Shown here: positions 63,846 to 64,000 of the stretch, piece after piece
Layout of the letters: each line of letters begins with the position of its first letter
Position numbering within the stretch: the first letter of the stretch is position 1
Assembly (NCBI RefSeq): GCF_014635065.1
Contig: NZ_BMCG01000001.1
Coordinates: forward strand, 186,001-250,000
Length of the DNA: 64,000 bases
Reading direction: 5' to 3'
Source of the DNA: Oxalicibacterium flavum
GTDB lineage: Bacteria; Pseudomonadota; Gammaproteobacteria; Burkholderiales; Burkholderiaceae_D
Program-made: the position numbers and the translations under genes
Notes under the pieces: generated by a model
What the model saw: the letters and a program-made list of their open reading frames with translations, nothing else
Database searches by the model: none
Told to the model about the DNA's origin: nothing

Positions 63846-64000
63846 ATGAAGACCAAGCTCAACCTGCGCCGCACCCTGCTGTCGCTGCTGGCCCTCGCAC
63901 CGCTCGCACTGAGCACCAGCGCGCATGCGCAGAAGGCACCGGACACCGTGCGCATCGGCTATCAGAAATCATCGACGCTGATCACCGTGCTCAAGACGCG
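63846..64000 (+). CDS. Second sulfonate-type binding protein (SsuA-like), 5' part only
   Basis: Fifty-one codons visible: a signal peptide (LRRTLLSLLALAPLALSTSAHAQ) then APDTVRIGYQKSSTLITVLKT, the usual mature start of SsuA (VRIGYQK). GGGAG lies 5 nt before the ATG. It is the second binding protein of the same operon; the rest lies right of the window. Confidence 0.85.
   Translation, partial: MKTKLNLRRTLLSLLALAPLALSTSAHAQKAPDTVRIGYQKSSTLITVLKT

Overview
The window looks like a chromosome segment of a high-GC betaproteobacterium, most likely Oxalobacteraceae or another Burkholderiales. The evidence is the block exbB-exbD-lpxK-Trm112-kdsB-adk, the linked tamA-tamB pair, an FeSOD next to xseA, strongly G/C-biased third codon positions, and many proteins of typical betaproteobacterial type. 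I see no rRNA, tRNA, CRISPR array, prophage or intact insertion sequence. Genus and species cannot be fixed from the sequence alone.

Layout. 1-14.6 kb is mostly housekeeping: murB (cut by the window edge), a YajQ protein, a periplasmic retropepsin-like protease, a fatty acid desaturase, rsmB-like and mscS genes, purN, a secreted barnase-like RNase with barstar, a patatin lipase, a gamma-glutamyltransferase lipoprotein, adk, kdsB, a Trm112 protein, lpxK, exbD and exbB. 14.8-21.4 kb is an accessory block. A GAF-containing, NifA-like sigma-54 activator is divergent from an ABC transporter (ATPase, permease, binding protein) and a tandem nitrilase-fold protein whose second half has lost its catalytic triad. 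The intergenic region holds a consensus -24/-12 promoter, a probable second one facing the activator, and a perfect 20-bp palindrome that could be the enhancer. 21.5-27.4 kb holds an HxlR regulator with a divergent NAD(P)-binding protein, an orphan AAA+ ATPase, an EamA/RarD-type transporter and a chemoreceptor. 27.5-30 kb is xseA, a decayed TonB receptor remnant that keeps a Fur-box-like site, and sodB.

30.3-33.2 kb is a sulfate uptake locus (sbp-cysT-cysW) without an adjacent cysA. 33.5-42.6 kb is mixed: an nhaR-like regulator, a zinc-ribbon protein, a beta carbonic anhydrase, an AraC regulator, a degenerate SDR, an LpxR-like lipid A deacylase, a YbaY-MliC lipoprotein, two methyltransferases, a GIY-YIG protein and a cytochrome c with a molybdopterin-type domain. 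42.8-52.9 kb carries tamA-tamB, NDH-2, a CPA2 antiporter and a YbdK-type ligase.

53.1-59.5 kb is a signalling and stress block: a sigma-54 activator without sensory domain, a NarL-type regulator, a lone receiver, a membrane histidine kinase, a 24-codon membrane protein, a CsbD protein behind a consensus sigma-54 promoter with an IHF-like site, a Cys-repeat periplasmic protein and a GlsB-like membrane protein. The window ends with fumC and a sulfonate-type ABC operon that has two binding proteins, the second cut by the edge. A GCATAAG motif occurs upstream of both the sulfate and sulfonate operons.

Most other long open frames are antisense or out-of-frame shadows caused by high GC. Starts were chosen from Shine-Dalgarno spacing, family start points and codon bias. 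All function calls are from reading the protein sequence; no database search was run.
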